The position numbers and the translations under genes were made by a program. 64,000 nucleotides of DNA, from assembly GCF_012999535.1 (NCBI RefSeq), contig NZ_JABBWV010000017.1, forward strand, positions 62,001-126,000, in the 5' to 3' direction. This document shows, one piece after another, positions 26,456-35,907 of this stretch. The notes below the pieces were generated by a model. That model did no database searches. It worked only from the letters and a program-made list of their open reading frames with translations, and was not told the DNA's origin. This stretch comes from Microbispora sp. H11081. GTDB lineage: Bacteria; Actinomycetota; Actinomycetes; Streptosporangiales; Streptosporangiaceae. Position 1 is the stretch's first letter. Each line of letters opens with the position of its first letter.

Positions 26456-27637
26456 TCAGAAGCTCCTCGGCAGGCCGAGCACCTGAGTGGCCAGGTAGTT
26501 GAGCAGCAACTCCTCGGTCACCGGCGCGACCCTGCCGATCCTCGCGTCGGCCAGCAGTCGCGCGACGGGGTACTCCAGCGAGTACGCCATGCCGCCGTGG
26601 GTCTGGAACGCGGCGTCGGCGGCCTCCCACGCGGCCTGCGAGGCCGTGAGCTTGGCGATGTTGGCCTCGGTGCCGCAGGGCAGCCCGTTGTCGAACGACC
26701 AGGCGGCCTTGTACAGCATCAGCCTGGCCAGCTCGATCTTGGCCTTGACCTGCGCGAGCGGGAAGGCGATGGCCTGGTTGGCCCCGATGGGGCGGCCGAA
26801 GACCTCCCGCTGCCTCGCGTAGTCGACGGCCACCCTGAGCGCGACCTCTGCGCCGCCGAGCGCGCTGGCCGCGAGCAGGATCCGCTCGGGGTTCAGCACG
26901 TCCCACAGCACGGCCACGCCCCGGTCGGCCTCGCCGAGCACGCTGGAGGAGGGCAGCCGCAGGTCGTCGACGAAGACCATGTTCGACGGCGTGGTGTTCG
27001 CGCCCATCTTGGGGATCGGCCGGTAGGACAGCCGCCCGGCGGCCACGGCCTCCGGGACGTTCACGAGGAACACCGTCAGCCCGTCCGTGCGCGGCCTGGC
27101 TCGCTCCGCCGGAATCGTCCGGGTGACGAGCAGCATCCAGGTGGCCCGCTGCACCCCGGTGATCCAGATCTTCTGGCCGTTGACGACGAAGTCGTCGCCG
27201 TCCCTGCGGGCGAAGGTCGAGATCGCCAGCGAGTTGGACCCGGCGTCGGGCTCGGTCAGCGCGAAGCAGGTCTCGATCTCACCGGTGGCCAGCTTCGGCA
27301 GCAGCGCGGCCCGCTGCTCGGCCGTGCCGTGCCTGGCCAGCGTGAGCGCCCCGAAACCGGGCGTCAGCACGTACATGAACGCCGAGCCGCCGGCGGAGCC
27401 TGAGGCGGACAGGGTCTCGGTGGCCACGGCCAGTTCCAGCAGGCCCTGCCCGCCTCCGCCGTGCTCCTCGGGCACGGCGAGACCGAGCCAGCCGCCCTTG
27501 GCCAGGTCGGCCCAGACCTCCTCAGGCCAGCGCTTGTCCGCCTCGCAACGCTGCCAGTAGTCCATGTCGTAGCGCGAGCAGATGTCGGCGATGCCCCGGC
27601 GCACCGCCTCGGCGCTCTCCGGCAGCGTGAAGTCCAT
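26456..27637 (-). CDS. Acyl-CoA dehydrogenase
   Basis: 393 residues with the three-domain layout. There is an N-terminal helical part, the flavin motif CFALTEPDAGSNS then KIWITG in the beta domain, and a C-terminal helical domain with VDYARQREVFGRPI and QTHGGMAY. The probable catalytic base is Glu in VTEELLLNYLA, the position used in short-chain and isovaleryl-type enzymes. It oxidises an acyl-CoA to the 2-enoyl-CoA with FAD. It lies downstream of the methyltransferase gene on the same strand. Confidence 0.93.
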   Translation of the reverse strand: MDFTLPESAEAVRRGIADICSRYDMDYWQRCEADKRWPEEVWADLAKGGWLGLAVPEEHGGGGQGLLELAVATETLSASGSAGGSAFMYVLTPGFGALTLARHGTAEQRAALLPKLATGEIETCFALTEPDAGSNSLAISTFARRDGDDFVVNGQKIWITGVQRATWMLLVTRTIPAERARPRTDGLTVFLVNVPEAVAAGRLSYRPIPKMGANTTPSNMVFVDDLRLPSSSVLGEADRGVAVLWDVLNPERILLAASALGGAEVALRVAVDYARQREVFGRPIGANQAIAFPLAQVKAKIELARLMLYKAAWSFDNGLPCGTEANIAKLTASQAAWEAADAAFQTHGGMAYSLEYPVARLLADARIGRVAPVTEELLLNYLATQVLGLPRSF

Positions 27638-27670
27638 GCCGTCACTCTAGAATGCGGTTCGGCGCCCCGC

Positions 27671-27706
27671 GAGATCACCTTTGAGATCACCGTTGACATC
27701 ACCGGC
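27671..27706. repeat. Three imperfect 12-bp tandem repeats
   Basis: GAGATCACCTTT, GAGATCACCGTT and GACATCACCGGC follow one another. The array lies between the methyltransferase and acyl-CoA dehydrogenase genes and supplies the methyltransferase stop codon at 27699-27701. Confidence 0.8.
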
Positions 27707-28289
27707 GGGGCCGCCGGGCGTGATGGACGAAGGCGGGCGGCAGGTTCCGCCACACCGTGCGCCCTGTCACCACCTCCTCGAAGGCGCGGCCGAGCCCGCG
27801 GCGGAACCGCAGGGCCGCGGGCAGCACGCGGGCGTGGACGTACGAGAACGTCGTGAACGCGCCCCCCGGCGTCAGCGAGGCGACCACCGCACGCAGCAGG
27901 CCCGCCTGGTGCGAAGGGGGAAACGCCGCCCAGGGCAGCCCGCTCACGATCACGTCGGCGGCGGCCGCGCCCCGGGCGGCGAGCAGCTCGGGCAGCCGCG
28001 CGGCGTCGTCGACCACGAGCTCCACCCCCGGATAACGGGCGGCGAGACGCCCGGCCAGCAGCGGGTTGATCTCCACCGCCAGGTGCCGTCCCCGCCCGCC
28101 GAGCCGGCGCTGGATCTCGGCGGTGAAGGGGCCGGTGCCAGGCCCGAGCTCGACCACGACGGGGTCGCCGCGCTCCGGCACCGGCACGCACACCGCCTCG
28201 GACAACCGCCGTGAGCTGGGCGCGACCGCCCCTGTCACGGCGGGGGAGCGCAGGAACTGCCTGAAGAAGATCGCTGATTCGCTGGTCAT
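27699..28289 (-). CDS. SAM-dependent methyltransferase, PmtA/KsgA-like
   Basis: 196 residues. The opening FFRQFLRSPAVTGAVAPSSRRL and SAM motif VVELGPGTGPFTAEI are typical of small class I methyltransferases related to phospholipid N-methyltransferases and rRNA adenine dimethylases. Motif II lies at DVIVSGLPWAAF and the end reads FVHHARRPRR. The substrate could be phosphatidylethanolamine, but this is a family-level guess. The stop codon falls inside a 12-bp repeat array. Confidence 0.85.
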   Translation of the reverse strand: MTSESAIFFRQFLRSPAVTGAVAPSSRRLSEAVCVPVPERGDPVVVELGPGTGPFTAEIQRRLGGRGRHLAVEINPLLAGRLAARYPGVELVVDDAARLPELLAARGAAAADVIVSGLPWAAFPPSHQAGLLRAVVASLTPGGAFTTFSYVHARVLPAALRFRRGLGRAFEEVVTGRTVWRNLPPAFVHHARRPRR

Positions 28290-28440
28290 GCGGCGACGCT
28301 AGGCCGCGACCCCGGCCATTCCCGCCCGCCGTCAGGACCGAGGTGGAGTCCGGCGGGCGGAGCGGGACCGGCCAGAAGGAGGAGGCCGGTCGTCCACATG
28401 GAGGACCGGCCTCGCCGCGGGAGGGCGGTAGCGTTCCCTC

Positions 28441-30102
28441 ATGCGGTGGCCCTCGACGCGCCCGATCCTCACCGGCAGGCCCGTCGCGTTCTCGCGCGGC
28501 GTGGCCCTCGACGCCGGGCTGGCGGTGTGCGGGACCGGCCTCGACGTGCTCGTCAGCGCCGGCTCCTGGCGCGGCCCCGCCCCCGGCTGGGTGGGCGTGG
28601 GGTTCGCGCTGCTGGCCGGGCTGCCGATGGGCCTGGTGCGCCGCCGGCCGGGACCCGTGGCCGTCTACCTGTCCGTGCTGCTGGTGATCTGCGACCAGCT
28701 CGGCGCGTACACCGTCAACACCCTGCAGGTCCTGCTGCCGATCTCGGTGGGCGTGCTGGCCAGGTCGCGCGGCTGGGGCAGGACGGCGCCGGTGGCCCTG
28801 CTCGCCTGCGCCGCGACGGCGGTGAACCTCGCCGACCCCGGTGTCGCGTTCACGGGCACCACCTGGTTCTACTCCGTCGGACTGATCGCGGCTCCCGTGC
28901 TGATCGGCCGCTACCTGCACAGCCAGGAGGGACGCCGCAAGGAGGACCCGGCGCCGCTGCTCGACCTGCTGCTCGCGGGCGGCGGGGTCGCGCTGTCGGT
29001 GCTCACCACCTGGCCGCACTGGCACGCGGGCGCGCCACCCGTGTGGGCGGTCGCGCTGGGGGTGATGCTCGCCGGGCTCGCGCTGGGCGTCGTACGGCAC
29101 CTGCCGGGGGCGGTCCTGCTGCTGGAGTGCGCCGCGCTGCTCGTGGCCGACCACTACGTGCCGAGGACCGGAAGCAGCCTGCAACTGCTCGCCCTGGTGG
29201 CACTCGGCGTCTTCTCGACCCGCGCCGCGTGGCCGTGGCTGGCCGCGGCGTACGCCCTGACCTGCTCGGTCGCCGCCGTCGTGGTCGCGGACGACCCCGC
29301 GGACGTCACCCCGTTCCGGATCATCGCGCTGATGACGATGGTGACCGCCCCCGTGGCCATCGGCCGCTACGTGGGGGTGCGCCAGGCCCAGGCCAGGCAC
29401 GCCGCGGAACTCGCCGCGGAGCGGACCAGGGCGGCCAGGCTCGCCGAGCGGGAACGGATCGCCAGGGACGTCCACGACATCGTGGCCCACCACGTGGGGG
29501 CGATGGTGCTGCGGGCGAGCGCCGCGCAGTACGCGGGGGCGAGCGGACCGGCCGCCGAGGCGCTGGCCGACATCAGGGACACCGGCCACCGGGTGCTGGA
29601 GGACCTGCGCGGCCTGCTGGCGGTGCTGCGCGACCAGGGCGGCGACCTCGCGCTCGGGGACATGCTCGCCGACCCGGACGACGTGCTGCGCGACGCCGTG
29701 GCCCGGATGTCGGCGGCCGGTCTGCGCGTCGGCCTGCGCCTGACGGAGGAGGCGGAGCGGGCCCCGCTGGTGGTGCGGGCGTCGGCGGCGAGGATCGTCC
29801 AGGAGGGGCTGACGAACGTGCTCAAACACGCGGGGCCGGGAGCCCTCGCGGAGGTCAGCGTCGCGATGCGCCAGGGCGCGCTCACGGTGGAGGTGGTCAA
29901 CGGCCCGGGCGAGCGCCGTTCGCCGGAGGCGCTGCCGTCCCACGGCCAGGGCATCGCGGGCATGCGGGAGCGGGCCCGCGCCTTCGGCGGGCACGTCACC
30001 GCGGGGCCCGCCGGGGACGGCGGCTGGCGACTCGCCGCCTCGCTGCCCGTCCCCCGCGAGAGCCGGCCGGCGGCGTGCCACCGGGTGGGGAGGTTCGCGT
30101 GA
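28441..30102 (+). CDS. Sensor histidine kinase, NarL/DesK type
   Basis: 553 residues. The N-terminal half holds about eight to ten membrane helices (residues 15-310) and no large sensor loop. It is followed by a HisKA_3 dimerisation helix with phospho-acceptor His345 in ERERIARDVHDIVAHHV, then an HATPase domain with IVQEGLTNVLKHA and a glycine box GQGIAGMRERA. Start ATG 28441 has TAGCGT 6 nt upstream (leaderless). It overlaps the response-regulator gene by GTGA, so the pair is coupled. The signal is unknown. Confidence 0.93.
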   Translation: MRWPSTRPILTGRPVAFSRGVALDAGLAVCGTGLDVLVSAGSWRGPAPGWVGVGFALLAGLPMGLVRRRPGPVAVYLSVLLVICDQLGAYTVNTLQVLLPISVGVLARSRGWGRTAPVALLACAATAVNLADPGVAFTGTTWFYSVGLIAAPVLIGRYLHSQEGRRKEDPAPLLDLLLAGGGVALSVLTTWPHWHAGAPPVWAVALGVMLAGLALGVVRHLPGAVLLLECAALLVADHYVPRTGSSLQLLALVALGVFSTRAAWPWLAAAYALTCSVAAVVVADDPADVTPFRIIALMTMVTAPVAIGRYVGVRQAQARHAAELAAERTRAARLAERERIARDVHDIVAHHVGAMVLRASAAQYAGASGPAAEALADIRDTGHRVLEDLRGLLAVLRDQGGDLALGDMLADPDDVLRDAVARMSAAGLRVGLRLTEEAERAPLVVRASAARIVQEGLTNVLKHAGPGALAEVSVAMRQGALTVEVVNGPGERRSPEALPSHGQGIAGMRERARAFGGHVTAGPAGDGGWRLAASLPVPRESRPAACHRVGRFA

Positions 30103-30788
30103 TCCGCGTCGTGATCGCCGACGACCAGGCCCTGGTGCGGGCGGGCGTGCGGATGATGCTGGAGGCGGCGGGCGACATGGAGGTGTGCGGCGAGGCCGCC
30201 GACGGGGCCGAGGCCGTGCGGCTGACCGAGCGGCACCACCCGGACGTGGTGCTGATGGACCTGCGGATGCCGCGCGTCGACGGCCTCGAGGCCACCCGCA
30301 GGATCCTCGCGGCCTCTCCGTCCGCCCGGATCGTCGTGCTCACCACGTTCTCCGAGGACGAGGACCTCTACGCAGCCCTCGGGGCGGGCGCGCTCGGGTT
30401 CCTGGTCAAGGACGACCCGCCCGCACGGATGGTCGAGTCGGTGCGGCGCGCCGCGACGGGGGAGCCCCCGCTCGCGCCGTCCGTGCTGCGGCGGGTGGTC
30501 GAACGCGCCCTGGCCGCCGAGCGGCAGGTGGCGCCGCTCCCGGCCGGCCTCACCGGCAGGGAGGCGCAGGTGCTCACCCTCGTGGGGGTGGGCCTGTCCA
30601 ACGCCGAGATCGCCGACCGGCTGCACGTGGGGGTGACGACGGTCAAGAGCCACGTCGCCGCGCTCATCGAGAAGCTGGGGCTGCGCAACCGCACCCAGGC
30701 GGCGGTCATGGCGCACAGGTTCGGCTTGGTCGACACGGCGTTCAACCCCGTGGATCCTCCACGAAGCGGCAGCAAGGGCGGCATGTAG
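30099..30788 (+). CDS. Response regulator, LuxR/NarL family
   Basis: 229 residues. The receiver has acidic pair IADDQ, phospho-acceptor Asp54 in VVLMDLRMPR, Thr in VLTTFSEDED and Lys in FLVKDD. The C-terminal LuxR helix-turn-helix has LTGREAQVLTLVGVGLSNAEIADRL. GTG 30099 follows GGGGAGG and overlaps the kinase stop. It is the partner of the adjacent kinase. Its stop codon is part of the -10 hexamer TAGGGT of the next gene. Confidence 0.95.
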   Translation: MIRVVIADDQALVRAGVRMMLEAAGDMEVCGEAADGAEAVRLTERHHPDVVLMDLRMPRVDGLEATRRILAASPSARIVVLTTFSEDEDLYAALGAGALGFLVKDDPPARMVESVRRAATGEPPLAPSVLRRVVERALAAERQVAPLPAGLTGREAQVLTLVGVGLSNAEIADRLHVGVTTVKSHVAALIEKLGLRNRTQAAVMAHRFGLVDTAFNPVDPPRSGSKGGM

Positions 30789-30798
30789 GGTCTGGGGC

Positions 30799-31365
30799 GT
30801 GAACGCTGCCGAGGACCGGATCTGGACGGTTCCCAACCTGTTGAGCGCCCTGCGGCTGCTCGGCGTGCCCGTCTTCCTCTGGCTCGTGCTGGGTCCGCAC
30901 GCCGACGGGTGGGCCATCGCGCTGCTGGCGCTCGCGGGCTTCAGCGACTGGCTCGACGGCAAGCTCGCCCGCGCCTGGAACCAGGTCAGCAGGCTCGGCC
31001 GGCTCATCGACCCGCTGGCCGACCGCCTCTACATCCTCGCCACCCTGGCCGGCCTGGTCCTGCGGGACGTGGTGCCCTGGTGGCTGGCGCTCGCGGTGCC
31101 GCTGCGCGACGTGCTGATGCTGTGGATCCCGCCGCTGCTGCGGCGGCACGGGTACGGCCCGGCCCTGCCCGTGCACTTCCTCGGCAAGGCGGGCACCGCG
31201 GCCCTGATGTACGCGTTCCCGCTGCTGTTCCTCGCCTCGCACGAGGGATGGTACGCCGAGATTGCCGCGATCTTCGGATGGGCCTTCGCCATCTGGGGAA
31301 CTGGTCTGTATTGGTGGGCGGGGGTGTTGTATGTCGTACAGGTGCGCCAGCTAACGAAGGGGTGA
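30799..31365 (+). CDS. CDP-alcohol phosphatidyltransferase family protein
   Basis: 188 residues with about six membrane helices. The active-site motif D-x2-DG-x2-AR-x9-G-x3-D-x3-D is seen as DWLDGKLAR followed by GRLIDPLAD. It transfers a phosphatidyl group from CDP-diacylglycerol to an alcohol such as glycerol phosphate or inositol phosphate. Position next to the garA-gcvP region parallels mycobacterial pgsA2. GTG 30799 has TAGGGT 7 nt upstream (30786-30791), so it is probably transcribed from its own leaderless promoter. Confidence 0.92.
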   Translation: MNAAEDRIWTVPNLLSALRLLGVPVFLWLVLGPHADGWAIALLALAGFSDWLDGKLARAWNQVSRLGRLIDPLADRLYILATLAGLVLRDVVPWWLALAVPLRDVLMLWIPPLLRRHGYGPALPVHFLGKAGTAALMYAFPLLFLASHEGWYAEIAAIFGWAFAIWGTGLYWWAGVLYVVQVRQLTKG

Positions 31366-31368
31366 CCC

Positions 31369-33873
31369 GTGAAGGCCGTCGTCATGGCGGGCGGGGAGGG
31401 GACACGGCTGCGGCCGATGACCGCCAACCAGCCCAAGCCCCTGCTCCCCATCATCAACCGGCCGATCATGGAGCACGTGCTCCGGCTGCTGAAGCGGCAC
31501 GGGTTCACCGAGACCGTGGTCACGGTGCAGTTCCTGGCCGCCCTCATCCGCAACTACTTCGGCGACGGCGACGAGCTGGGCATGAGCCTGCACTACGCCA
31601 CCGAGGAGGTCCCCCTCGGCACGGCGGGCAGCGTGAAGAACGCCGCGGACAAGCTCCGCGACGACCGCTTCCTGGTCATCTCGGGTGACGCGCTCACCGA
31701 CATCGACCTGACCGACATGCTCAGGTTCCACCGCGAGAACCGGGCGCTGGTCACCATCGGGCTCAAGCGGGTGCCCAACCCGCTGGAGTTCGGGATCATC
31801 ATCGTGGACGAGAACGGCCGCATCCAGCGCTTCCTGGAGAAGCCCACCTGGGGCCAGGTGTTCTCCGACACGGTCAACACCGGCATCTACGTCATGGAGC
31901 CGTCGGTCCTCGACGAGATCGCCCCCGGCCAGTCGGTCGACTGGTCGTCCGACATCTTCCCCAGGCTGCTCGAACGGGGCTGCCGGCTGTTCGGCTACGT
32001 GGCCGATGGCTACTGGGAGGACGTCGGCACGCACGAGAGCTACCTCAAGGCCCAGGCCGACGTGCTGGAGGGCAAGGTCAAGGTCGACTTCGACGCCTTC
32101 GAGCTGGCCCCGGGCGTGTGGGCCGCCGAGGGCGCGTCGGTGGACCCCGACGCGGTGCTCAAGGGCCCCCTCTACATCGGCGACTACGCCAAGGTCGAGG
32201 CCGGCGCGGAGCTGCGGGAGTACACCGTGCTCGGCAGCAACGCCGTCGTCAAGGAGGGCGCGTTCCTGCACCGCGCCGTGGTCAGCGACAACGTGTACGT
32301 CGGCCCGGCCGCCCACCTGCGCGGCTGCGTGATCGGCAAGAACACCGACGTGATGACCGGCGCCAGGATCGAGGAGAACGCGGTCGTCGGCGACGAGTGC
32401 GTCATCGAGGCCGAGGCGTACGTCTCCTCCGGCGTGAAGATCTACCCGTTCAAGACCATCGAGGCGGGCACGGTCGTCAACACCAGCGTCATCTGGGAGT
32501 CGCGCGGCCAGCGCAGCCTGTTCGGGCCCCGCGGGGTCTCCGGGCTGGTCAACGTGGAGATCACCCCGGAGCTGTGCGTACGGCTGGCCAGCGCGTACGC
32601 CACGACGCTGCGCAAGGGCGACACGGTCGTCACCTCACGCGACGCCTCGCGCGCGGCGCGGGCGCTCAAGCGGGCGGTGATCAGCGCGCTGAACTCCAGC
32701 GCGATCAACGTGGTCGACCTGGAGGCCGCCGCCATGCCGGTCGCCCGGTTCAACACCTCGCGGGAGAACGTCAGGGGCGGCATCGCCCTGCGCACCACGG
32801 CGGGCGACCCGCAGAGCGTCGACATCGTCTTCATGGACGAGACGGGGGCCGACCTGTCCCAGGCGGCCCAGCGCAAGCTGGAGCGGGTGTTCTCCCGGCA
32901 GGAGTACCGCAGGGCGTTCCCCGGCGAGATCGCCGAGCTGACCTTCCCGGCCCGCGCCGTCGACACCTACGCAAGGGAGCTGCTGGCCTGCATCGACATG
33001 TCCGGCGTCAAGGACACCGAGATGAAGGTCGTGGTCGACTGCGCGGGCGGCACCTCCTCACTCGTGCTGCCGAGCCTGCTCGGCCGGGCCGGGGTCGACG
33101 TGCTGACCGTGAACAACCGGCTCGACGACATCTCGCCCACGGAGACGCTGGCCGAGCGCCGCCGCGACCTGCAGCGGCTGGGGGAGCTGGTGTCGTCGGC
33201 GCGGGCCGCCTTCGGCGTGCGGTTCGACCCGGTGGGGGAGCGGGTCTCCCTGGTGGACGAGATGGGCCAGCTGATCAGCGAGGAGCGCGCGCTGCTCGTC
33301 GTGCTCGACCTGGTCGCGGCCGAGCGCCGGGGCGGGCGGGTGGCGCTGCCGGTCACCACGACGCGGGTGGCGGAGATGGTGTGCCGGTTCCACGGCGTGC
33401 AGGTCGACTGGGCGGCGACGAGCCTCGACACGCTGACACGCTCGGCCAGGCACCCCGACACGATCTTCGCGGGCGACGGCAAGGGCGGCTTCATCGTCCC
33501 GGAGTTCGCGCACACCGTGGACGGCCTGGCGGTGTTCCTGCGCCTGCTCGGCCTGGTCGCGCGCACCCGGCTGTCGCTCAGCCAGATCGACGCCAGGATC
33601 CCGGAGGCCAAGCTGCTCAAGCGGACCGTCCCCACGCCCTGGGCGCACAAGGGCGCGGTGATGCGGTCGGTCGTCGAGGCGGCCGAGGGCTACCGCCTGG
33701 ACACCACCGACGGGGTCCGCGTGGTGGAGGACGACGGAAGCTGGGCGCTCGTCCTGCCCGATCCCGCCGAGGCCGTCACCCACCTGTGGGCGGAGGGCCA
33801 CGACATGGACACCGCCCAGGCGCTCCTGGAGCGCTGGGCCCGTGTCGTCGAACAAGCGGCGGGAGCTAGATGA
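31369..33873 (+). CDS. Sugar-1-phosphate nucleotidyltransferase fused to a degenerate phosphomutase domain
   Basis: 834 residues. An N-terminal nucleotidyltransferase (1-235; [19 protein letters not shown], a [11 protein letters not shown] end) probably makes GDP-mannose or another NDP-sugar. Left-handed beta-helix hexapeptides follow (about 250-360). Residues about 385-830 match the phosphoglucomutase/phosphomannomutase fold, but the phosphoserine loop TASHNP is replaced by RTTAGDP and the Mg-binding DGDGDR by AGDGKGG, so mutase activity is unlikely. It starts 4 nt after the phosphatidyltransferase stop, with GAAGGGG before GTG 31369. Related proteins are common in Streptomyces and labelled mannose-1-phosphate guanylyltransferase. 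Confidence 0.9.
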   Translation: MKAVVMAGGEGTRLRPMTANQPKPLLPIINRPIMEHVLRLLKRHGFTETVVTVQFLAALIRNYFGDGDELGMSLHYATEEVPLGTAGSVKNAADKLRDDRFLVISGDALTDIDLTDMLRFHRENRALVTIGLKRVPNPLEFGIIIVDENGRIQRFLEKPTWGQVFSDTVNTGIYVMEPSVLDEIAPGQSVDWSSDIFPRLLERGCRLFGYVADGYWEDVGTHESYLKAQADVLEGKVKVDFDAFELAPGVWAAEGASVDPDAVLKGPLYIGDYAKVEAGAELREYTVLGSNAVVKEGAFLHRAVVSDNVYVGPAAHLRGCVIGKNTDVMTGARIEENAVVGDECVIEAEAYVSSGVKIYPFKTIEAGTVVNTSVIWESRGQRSLFGPRGVSGLVNVEITPELCVRLASAYATTLRKGDTVVTSRDASRAARALKRAVISALNSSAINVVDLEAAAMPVARFNTSRENVRGGIALRTTAGDPQSVDIVFMDETGADLSQAAQRKLERVFSRQEYRRAFPGEIAELTFPARAVDTYARELLACIDMSGVKDTEMKVVVDCAGGTSSLVLPSLLGRAGVDVLTVNNRLDDISPTETLAERRRDLQRLGELVSSARAAFGVRFDPVGERVSLVDEMGQLISEERALLVVLDLVAAERRGGRVALPVTTTRVAEMVCRFHGVQVDWAATSLDTLTRSARHPDTIFAGDGKGGFIVPEFAHTVDGLAVFLRLLGLVARTRLSLSQIDARIPEAKLLKRTVPTPWAHKGAVMRSVVEAAEGYRLDTTDGVRVVEDDGSWALVLPDPAEAVTHLWAEGHDMDTAQALLERWARVVEQAAGAR

Positions 33874-34012
33874 CATTGAACCGCCGCTGGCTGTAGCGTT
33901 GGTCAGTCCGCGCCCAGCCGCGGTCTTGACCTTTGTGCCTGATCAGCGTAAGTTGCGGCATTCGCAGTTTGAGCTAGTCCTGAGCAAGTCGTGAGAGAGG
34001 CCGAGCCGTTCG

Positions 34013-34516
34013 ATGCCCAGCGTCTACTGCACGCAGTGCGGTCATGCCAACCCCGAGGATGCCCGTTTCTGTTCACGATGCGGTTCGCCGCTGAGCGCTC
34101 CCGCGCCCGTCGCCGCCGACACGACCTCGACGATCTCGCTCGAGGCGCTCGAGGCGGAGACGGGCCAGACGCTTCTGCCGGACAGGTCGGCGGTCGAGCA
34201 GTTGCCCCCGGGCACGGCTCTCCTGGTGGTCATGCGGGGCCCGAACGCGGGCAGCCGGTTTCTGCTCGACAGCGACCTCACCACGGCGGGTCGCCACCCG
34301 GAAAGCGACATTTTCCTGGACGATGTGACCGTGTCCAGGAGGCACGTGGAGTTCTACCGGCGCGGTGGCCAGTTCACCGTGCGTGACGTGGGCAGCCTGA
34401 ACGGCTCCTACGTCAACCGGGAGCGTATCGAGGAGTCTCCGCTGCAGGGCGGCGACGAGGTGCAGATCGGTAAGTTCCGGCTGGTGTTCCTCACGCGTGG
34501 TCCCGGAGGGCTGTGA
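34013..34516 (+). CDS. FHA domain protein with zinc ribbon, GarA/OdhI-like
   Basis: 167 residues. The N-terminal zinc ribbon uses Cys6, Cys9, Cys20 and Cys23. A Thr motif DTTSTIS (Thr37/Thr38) sits where GarA/OdhI have the ETTS sites phosphorylated by PknB/PknG. The FHA domain (about 70-160) has GRHPESDIFLDD, SRRH and NGSYVN, the phosphothreonine-binding residues. In mycobacteria and corynebacteria the homolog inhibits 2-oxoglutarate dehydrogenase and modulates glutamate metabolism. The neighbours (MerR, DUF151, MerR, gcvP) repeat the mycobacterial order. The zinc ribbon is absent from mycobacterial GarA. Confidence 0.9.
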   Translation: MPSVYCTQCGHANPEDARFCSRCGSPLSAPAPVAADTTSTISLEALEAETGQTLLPDRSAVEQLPPGTALLVVMRGPNAGSRFLLDSDLTTAGRHPESDIFLDDVTVSRRHVEFYRRGGQFTVRDVGSLNGSYVNRERIEESPLQGGDEVQIGKFRLVFLTRGPGGL

Positions 34517-34535
34517 TCGCTGAGGAGGAGGAGTC

Positions 34536-35204
34536 ATGAGCGCGCAGGCCGTACGGGCGTTCATGAGCATCGGGGAGGTGCTCGCCCTGCTGCAGAGCGA
34601 GTTCCCCGACGTGACCGTCTCCAAGATCCGGTTTCTGGAGGGTGAGGGGCTGATAGAGCCCCAGCGGAGTCCTTCTGGGTACCGCAAGTTCACCTACACC
34701 GACGTCGAGCGCCTGCGATACATCCTGCGCGCGCAGCGCGACCAGTACCTGCCGCTGCGGGTCATCAAGGACCAGCTGGACGAGCAGGCGGCCCGTCCGC
34801 ACGCCGTTCCCGCCGCCGTGCCCGACGCCGCCCCGCCGGTGCGTCTCAGCCGCGAGGAGCTCATCGAGGCCGCAGGCATCGACGAGGAGACGCTGGCCGA
34901 GATGGAGAGCTACGGCCTGGTCGTTCCCGTGGCGCGCCGGTACGACGGGGAGGCGCTGGAGGTGGCGCGCAGCGTGGGGGCGCTGGCGCGGTTCGGCCTC
35001 CAGGCACGGCACCTGAGAGCGGTGCGCGCGGCAGTGGACCGGGAGACCGGTCTGATCGAGCAGGCGGTGGCCCCGCTGCTGCGGCGTAAGGCGCCGGGCG
35101 CGATCGCGGAGGCGGACGAGACCGCACGGGAGATCTCCGGACTTCTGCAGGAACTGCACAATGCGTTACTGCGTGGGGGTGTTAGGGGCGTTCTGGGGCG
35201 GTGA
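34536..35204 (+). CDS. MerR-family regulator, FtsR-like
   Basis: 222 residues. The N-terminal winged helix (MSIGEVLALL, TVSKIRFLEGEGLIEPQRSP, SGYRKFTYTDVERL) belongs to the MerR branch that includes Mtb Rv1828 and C. glutamicum FtsR, an activator of ftsZ. A 35-residue Ala/Pro linker leads to a C-terminal helical domain (SREELIEAAGIDEETL). GAGGAGGAG precedes ATG 34536. It is 19 nt after the FHA gene and probably co-transcribed with it. A cell-division role is inferred from synteny and family. Confidence 0.92.
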   Translation: MSAQAVRAFMSIGEVLALLQSEFPDVTVSKIRFLEGEGLIEPQRSPSGYRKFTYTDVERLRYILRAQRDQYLPLRVIKDQLDEQAARPHAVPAAVPDAAPPVRLSREELIEAAGIDEETLAEMESYGLVVPVARRYDGEALEVARSVGALARFGLQARHLRAVRAAVDRETGLIEQAVAPLLRRKAPGAIAEADETAREISGLLQELHNALLRGGVRGVLGR

Positions 35205-35281
35205 CCGGCACATCCGCTCCCCCGTGGGTGTTACGTTGAATGCCTGGTGATATGCCGCGACGCTTTGAGACGGAGCCGCCC

Positions 35282-35752
35282 GTGTTGCAGATGGAGGTCG
35301 TGGGGGTTCGCGTTGAGATGCCCACCAACCAGCCGATCGTGCTCCTGAAGGAGACGAGCGGCGATCGGTACCTCCCGATCTGGATAGGCATGACCGAGGC
35401 GACCGCCATCGCACTGGCCCAGGCGGAGGAGCCGCCGCCCAGGCCGCTGACCCACGACTTGTTCCGTGACGTTCTTGAGGCCCTTGGGGTGCGGTTGCGC
35501 ACCGTCAATATCGTCGCGCTCCGCGACGGGATCTTCTTCGCCGACCTGGTGTTCTCCAACGGCGTGGAAGTGAGCGCCCGTCCTTCCGACTCGATCGCCC
35601 TGGCGCTGCGCACGGGCGCGACGATCTACGCCAGTGAGGACGTGATCCAGGAGGCGGGCGTGAGCATGCCCGACGACCAGGAAGACGAAGTGGAGAAGTT
35701 CCGGGAGTTCCTGGACAAAATCACACCGGAAGACTTCGGCCGGGCGGGCTGA
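35282..35752 (+). CDS. DUF151 bifunctional nuclease family protein
   Basis: About 156 residues: VVGVRVEMPTNQPIVLLKE, RYLPIWIGMTEATAIALAQ, PLTHDLFRDVLEALG and the acidic end DEQ-type DDQEDEVEKFREFLDKI are family hallmarks. GTG 35282 is chosen because GGAG lies 6 nt upstream and homologs begin right there; ATG 35240 would sit almost on a TACGTT -10 hexamer (35232-35237) and is less likely. Plant and algal relatives have RNase/DNase activity; the bacterial role is unclear. Same strand as the flanking MerR genes. Confidence 0.9.
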   Translation: MLQMEVVGVRVEMPTNQPIVLLKETSGDRYLPIWIGMTEATAIALAQAEEPPPRPLTHDLFRDVLEALGVRLRTVNIVALRDGIFFADLVFSNGVEVSARPSDSIALALRTGATIYASEDVIQEAGVSMPDDQEDEVEKFREFLDKITPEDFGRAG

Positions 35753-35907
35753 CGTGCCGGACGATTTCGGGAGATTACGCTTCACGACGCGCCGGACGGG
35801 GTCGTTGACTGACGATGGCCTCGGTCCTACGGTGCAAGGGAAACCACGGTTGTAATTCACGAACCCCCAGATCAGACCGTGGGATGAGAGAAAGCCGGAG
35901 GTCCGCA

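Noticed and set aside
27364..30081. 905-codon minus-strand open frame
   Set aside because: Spans three unrelated real genes in the wrong frame; no motif support.
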